Assembly: GCF_027587205.1 (NCBI RefSeq)
Contig: NZ_JAPDOD010000045.1
Coordinates: 1-64,000 of the forward strand
Reading direction: 5' to 3'
DNA from: Solirubrobacter ginsenosidimutans
GTDB taxonomy: Bacteria > Actinomycetota > Thermoleophilia > Solirubrobacterales > Solirubrobacteraceae
Length of the DNA stretch: 64,000 bases
Below, piece after piece: positions 61,702-64,000 of this stretch (positions within the stretch are counted from its first letter, which is position 1; each line of letters opens with the position of its first letter). The position numbers were made by a program, and so were the translations under genes. The notes below the pieces were generated by a model. That model saw nothing but the letters and a program-made list of their open reading frames with translations. It searched no databases and was not told the origin of the DNA.

Positions 61702-63294
61702 TCAGACGGTCAGGAAGCAGAGGCCCGCGGTAGCGGGGTCGCCCTTCAGCTGAGACGACATGCTCCACAGGAAGCTGCGCTGCTTGGCCGACATGGGGGG
61801 TGCGACGACCTCGCGCTTCGCCGCCTTGGCTGCCTTCGCGCCGCCCGTGAGCTTCAGGACCTCGATCCCGCGCGTGTGGTCGGCGGTGTAGACGTAGCCG
61901 TTGTGCATGTAGGAGGCCCAGACGAGGGTGTCCCTGGGTCGCCAGTATGCGATCTGGCGCGGGTGCGCCGGGTCTGAGATGTCCAGGAACCGCGTTCCTT
62001 CGCCGTACCAGGCGTAGCTCACGATGCTTCCCTCGACGTCGAAGTAGTGCGCCGAGCAGAAGTCCGCCAGGGGGAAGTCCTCGGGCGGGCGTGAGCCCTC
62101 CTGCTTGTACGGGTTCCAGGTGCCGACGACCTGCAGGCGGAACGGGTTGGTCTTGGTCGATTTCCAGGCCTCGCCGTTGTAGCTGCCCTTCAGCGAGGCG
62201 ATGCTGAACATGCCCTGCTTGCTGCAGCCTTCGGCGGCCGGGCCGAAGTCCTCTTCGGTGATCAGGAGCAGCTCGCCGCGCTTGTAGCGGTCGTCGCCGC
62301 GCGGGGCGTCGCGACCGATCGGGCGTTCGGCGTTGTGCTCGAAGCCGCCATCGGCGTCGTTGGTGACCGTCTGCGGCAGGCCGCCGCCCGCGTAGGGCAC
62401 CGGGTTCAGCGGCGAGGCGTCGCGATTGCGGCGGGCGACCGGGTCGTAGTGGCGGCCGTCGGTCCAGTAGCCGCGGGTGCCGCCGTCGCCGGACACCCAC
62501 GCGACGCCCGCGTCGTCGACTTGCACGTCGTGCGAGTAGGCGGTCACGCCGTCGCGCCGGAAGAGGTCGATGGGCTGCATGGGGTACGCCCGCGGCCGGC
62601 GCGGATCGCTCAGATCGGTCGCGATCAGCGGCCGCCCGAACGTCCAGTTCAGCGGTGGCTGCTTCTGCTTGTTGGTCGCGGCCGGACCGCCGGTCCACAG
62701 CCAGCGGCAGCCGTTGATGCACGTTGTCGTGTGGCCCGTCGGGAGCTGCTGGAACGCAAGCAGCCGTAGCGCCTCCGGGTCGCTCGCGTCGACGATGTAG
62801 ACGCCGGCGATATTGGTCGCGCCGTTCGGATCGCCCGGCTCGTTGGACGTCGTCCCGTTATAGGAGCGGGGGTCGCGGGAGATCAGGATCAGCTTGCGGT
62901 CCTGGTCGACGTCCATGTCCTCGTTCTGCCAGAACGTGGAATGTGGATCTCCGTCCTTGGCCGGGTCGGGCGTGAAGTCCACGTCCGGGTCGCCCGGCAA
63001 CTTCAGTCGCTCGGACGAGATCTCATCCAGCAGCTGCGGCTTGGTCGGGTCCGCGAGCGAGTACGTCTTCACACCGAAGCGGCCCGTGACGACCATCACG
63101 TCCAGCGTGCGCCCGCCGGCCCCCCGATCATGTCCGTGGCCACCGTCCCGGTACTCGAGGAAGTTGATCGCCGTGGCCCACTTGCCCTCAGGGATCGTCT
63201 TGACCAGCTGGACGTTCTTTCCTTGGCCCGCAGCGGGTGCCGCGAACACGAGCGCCAATCCGAGCGCGCTCAACGCCGTCCCTCTCACTCTCAC
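61702..63294 (-). CDS. Secreted LVIVD-like beta-propeller protein
   Basis: The 530-residue protein has a signal peptide (ALVFAAPAAGQG region) and repeated blade motifs of the LVIVD type (GVKTYSLADPTKPQLL, GVYIVDASDPEALRL, GTRFLDISDPAHPRQI, GIEVLKLTGG). A metal-site-like YSHDVQVDD and a C-terminal Ala/Lys segment follow. Such proteins are exported and of unknown function. Two Cys pairs suggest disulfides. ATG at 63294 begins the signal peptide. Confidence 0.85.
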   Translation of the reverse strand: MRVRGTALSALGLALVFAAPAAGQGKNVQLVKTIPEGKWATAINFLEYRDGGHGHDRGAGGRTLDVMVVTGRFGVKTYSLADPTKPQLLDEISSERLKLPGDPDVDFTPDPAKDGDPHSTFWQNEDMDVDQDRKLILISRDPRSYNGTTSNEPGDPNGATNIAGVYIVDASDPEALRLLAFQQLPTGHTTTCINGCRWLWTGGPAATNKQKQPPLNWTFGRPLIATDLSDPRRPRAYPMQPIDLFRRDGVTAYSHDVQVDDAGVAWVSGDGGTRGYWTDGRHYDPVARRNRDASPLNPVPYAGGGLPQTVTNDADGGFEHNAERPIGRDAPRGDDRYKRGELLLITEEDFGPAAEGCSKQGMFSIASLKGSYNGEAWKSTKTNPFRLQVVGTWNPYKQEGSRPPEDFPLADFCSAHYFDVEGSIVSYAWYGEGTRFLDISDPAHPRQIAYWRPRDTLVWASYMHNGYVYTADHTRGIEVLKLTGGAKAAKAAKREVVAPPMSAKQRSFLWSMSSQLKGDPATAGLCFLTV

Positions 63295-63391
63295 GGAGCC
63301 TCCCCCCGAAAAGTGGTTATCGACTGACGCCCGAAGCTACTCCCCTTGCGCTCACAGCGCTCTCAGGCGGAGTCCATCGGCTCCGAAACGG

Positions 63392-63418
63392 CGAAGGGCC
63401 GCCAATGGCGGCCCTTCG
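63392..63418. terminator. Perfect 12-bp hairpin downstream of nrdJ
   Basis: CGAAGGGCCGCC and GGCGGCCCTTCG pair around the loop AAT. The hairpin is about 85 bases after the nrdJ stop on the minus strand and is the likely end of that transcript. Confidence 0.7.
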
Positions 63419-63502
63419 TGAAGCACTCTTATGGGTGCGTATCGTCCGGAACGTTGACGCACGCCCTCGGGGTGGGGCGGTGGGGATGCCCCGCCTTCAA
63501 TC

Positions 63503-64000
63503 TCAGCCGCAGCCGGTGTTGTTGCCGCAGCTCGAGCACGTGTAGCACGAGCCCGTCCGCTGCATCATGCCGCCGCAGTTGTTGCACGCCGGGCCCAGAT
63601 CCAGGCCCATGAGGCGGGCAGGGATCACGGGCGGCGTCTCGGTCAGGGCGCTGGTCGGGGCCTGCGCCGCGGGCGCCGGGGCGAGGGCCTTCGGGGTGCC
63701 GTTGCCGTTGGCCGGGCGCGAGGACCCGCCGGAGGCGCCGGCGTTGAAGTCCTCACCGATCTTCTTCGCGCGGACCTCAGGCGTGAGGATCCCGAGCTCC
63801 TCCTGGACGTCGGCGTCCAGGAAGCGCGAGGCGAGCCAGCGCATGATGTAGTCCGGCATCGACTTGGCGAACGGGATCTCCGGGTTGGTGGTGATCCCTT
63901 CCGGCTCGAAGCGCATGTAGGCGAACTTGCGCACCAGCGTCTCCAGCGGCACGCCGTACTGCAGCGAGATAGAGATCGCCGTCGCGAACGAGTTCATCAT
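63503..64000 (-). CDS. nrdJ: Vitamin B12-dependent (class II) ribonucleotide reductase, C-terminal part
   Basis: The visible 165 residues are the C-terminal end of NrdJ; the gene continues beyond the window. A conserved barrel end (SLQYGVPLETLVRKF, TNPEIPFAKSMPDYI) is followed by a Gly/Ala/Pro linker and a Cys-rich tail (CNNCGG, CYTCSSCGNNTGCG) that re-reduces the active site. The enzyme makes deoxyribonucleotides using adenosylcobalamin. Its presence agrees with an actinobacterial origin. Confidence 0.95.
   Translation of the reverse strand: MMNSFATAISISLQYGVPLETLVRKFAYMRFEPEGITTNPEIPFAKSMPDYIMRWLASRFLDADVQEELGILTPEVRAKKIGEDFNAGASGGSSRPANGNGTPKALAPAPAAQAPTSALTETPPVIPARLMGLDLGPACNNCGGMMQRTGSCYTCSSCGNNTGCG

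Overview
The window comes from a high-GC actinobacterium. The best fit is the Thermoleophilia/Solirubrobacterales group, at moderate confidence. The reasons are uniformly GC-rich codon use, a vitamin B12-dependent (class II) ribonucleotide reductase, an F420-type flavin oxidoreductase, many ATGA/GTGA stop-start overlaps, start codons placed 6-10 nt behind a -10-like hexamer (leaderless style), and secreted calcium-binding and subtilase proteins with Arg-rich C-terminal modules. No rRNA, tRNA, CRISPR array, insertion sequence or integrase was seen.

Layout. (1) 1-2930: copper resistance, the end of a His-rich extracellular protein followed by a CopA P-type ATPase. (2) 2899-31424: a catabolic island of about 28 kb. 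It holds homoprotocatechuate-type ring cleavage (HpaD, HpaE), a fumarylacetoacetate-hydrolase/RraA-aldolase fusion, a DapA-type aldolase, cytochrome P450, a second aldehyde dehydrogenase, a GMC dehydrogenase with its small subunit, lactonases, an HSL esterase, an SDR, an F420-type oxidoreductase, a 4-hydroxyacetophenone-type Baeyer-Villiger monooxygenase, EthD and SnoaL small proteins, a sugar-class ABC importer and DhaK/DhaL kinase subunits. Seven copies of a 20-bp AT-rich site lie at its promoters. I infer they form one regulon controlled by the GntR/FCD repressor at 7423-8094. (3) 31447-32220: a macro-domain protein with an unknown C-terminal domain. (4) 32224-41441: a six-gene minus-strand operon with no metabolic content: a TIR-like/TGS/WD40/degenerate-CHAT protein, a CHAT peptidase with catalytic residues intact, a coiled-coil protein, a beta-propeller, a short Hsp70 and a small Pepco/Trypco-like protein. 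This looks like a biological-conflict or programmed-death system and is the most interesting object here. (5) 41567-46471: small enzymes, then a KaiC-like/XRE/cupin regulator divergent from a urea-type channel, formamidase and FmdB. (6) 46824-48965: an aldo/keto reductase and TetR pair with tandem operators. (7) 48994-55005: an NAD-type molybdenum formate dehydrogenase operon (fused NuoE/NuoF-like subunit, ferredoxin subunit, catalytic subunit, FdhD) with a divergent LysR regulator. (8) 55002-58008: GNAT, an HxlR and aldo/keto-reductase operon with a 23-bp palindrome, flanked by two related small membrane proteins. (9) 58015-64000: three secreted proteins and the 3' end of nrdJ.

How the genes work together. 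In the catabolic island, imported or esterified aromatic substrates could be unmasked by the esterase, lactonase, P450 and Baeyer-Villiger enzymes. They would then be cleaved by HpaD, oxidised by HpaE, and finished by the FAH-type decarboxylase/isomerase and a pyruvate aldolase. Formamide hydrolysis at 44914-46167 yields formate and ammonia, and the nearby formate dehydrogenase could oxidise that formate. These pathway links are inference from gene content. No substrate is shown directly by the sequence.
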